Part shown: piece by piece, positions 63,603-64,000 of the stretch
Numbering within the stretch: the first letter of the stretch is position 1
Layout: every line of letters begins with the position of its first letter
Source of the DNA: Jaapia argillacea MUCL 33604
Lineage: Eukaryota; Basidiomycota; Agaricomycetes; Jaapiales; Jaapiaceae
Length of the DNA: 64,000 nucleotides
Assembly (NCBI GenBank): GCA_000697665.1
Contig: KL197712.1
Location: 1,726,280 to 1,790,279 of the forward strand
Reading direction: 5' to 3'
Notes under the pieces: model-generated
Seen by the model: only the letters and a program-made list of their open reading frames with translations
Told to the model about the DNA's origin: nothing
Database searches by the model: none
Translations under genes and position numbers: made by a program

Positions 63603-64000
63603 TGTGCCCCGGATGATCTCGCACCATCTTGCGCCTAAATCAACAGACCTTCAGAGGAGTTGAATTGATAAAGCAAGAAAATCTCGACTCGGAGCACCCA
63701 ATTATACCAATGTGTAGGCTTCGTGGTGTATGAAGTACATATGTACTACAACTGGAAGCAGACCGTACTTACTGCTGACTTATCGAACCCATGGGTCAAT
63801 GGAACTGTTGTGCTGGACATCGGGCGTGTGTGGGTCTTGAATCAGAGGTAGGTAGAGGTGGCAGGTATGAACACCATACCTGATTTATTTGGGACTCAAG
63901 CACTCAGGCTGAAGCTGAAGGTGTGTTGTTCAAAAACGGCATCGGGTCGCAGTCCTCCCCGACTCCTTACACAGTAAGGAAAGGGTTTCTGTACCCAGCA
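63603..64000. other. Right edge, no gene recognised
   Basis: No supported frame, tRNA or repeat in the last 400 bases. The short mirrored copy of the neighbouring gene start ends in a stop near 63660. Confidence 0.5.

Overview
The window is nuclear DNA of a filamentous basidiomycete, most likely an Agaricomycete. Genes are dense and lie on both strands. They are cut by many short GT-AG introns (about 45-65 bases), and both tRNA genes carry introns just after the anticodon. The recognisable proteins are fungal: squalene epoxidase, Hsp78, Vps10, coronin, Rpb7, glycine-cleavage T-protein, a HAK-type potassium transporter and a GPI-anchored GMC oxidoreductase. There are no operons. No virus-like or LTR element was recognised.

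Layout. 1-332: probable 5' end of a minus-strand gene made of a 57-base (19-residue) Ser/Pro tandem repeat. 1976-4495: GMC oxidoreductase. 5425-8968: HAK/KUP potassium transporter in 25 exons. 9200-10976 (-): squalene epoxidase ERG1. 11415-12130 (-): unknown gene. 12244-12946 (-): cytidine deaminase. 13178-13278: tRNA-Lys(CTT), with a duplicated 3' half just downstream. 13726-14904: ADP-ribosylglycohydrolase. 15409-16812 (-) and 17567-19348 (+): two uncharacterised proteins. 19950-20044 (-): tRNA-Ile(AAT). 20158-21044: RPB7.

21.3-33 kb is an accessory, rearranged island. It holds a 1.6-kb transposon-like element with roughly 230-base terminal inverted repeats and a 9-base target duplication (21382-22968), and a 576-base MITE with 22-base inverted ends and an 8-base target duplication (24172-24747). 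It also holds an intact F-box gene with a truncated copy beside it, three copies of an unknown minus-strand gene family (two in a roughly 2.4-kb tandem duplication), and an unknown two-exon gene interrupted by one stop codon.

33.7-60 kb returns to housekeeping genes: VPS10 (-), a possible GNAT-like relic, a J-domain membrane protein (-), an S28 serine peptidase (-), an F-box-like protein (+), coronin (-), GCV1 (+), a 68-residue protein (+), a tentative small gene, a large ankyrin/RCC1/BTB protein of the IBtk type (+), and mitochondrial Hsp78 (-). From 60.9 to 63.1 kb a minus-strand gene has a helical N-terminal half and an acidic Ser/Pro/Asp repeat tail. Its first exon lies in one arm of a 217-base near-perfect palindrome (63097-63602).

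What links the genes is mainly ordinary cell biology (sterol synthesis, vacuolar sorting, mitochondrial proteostasis and glycine catabolism, pyrimidine salvage, ion uptake). The unusual content is the rearranged island, the two non-autonomous transposons with intact hallmarks, the expanded unknown family, and the palindrome covering a gene start.
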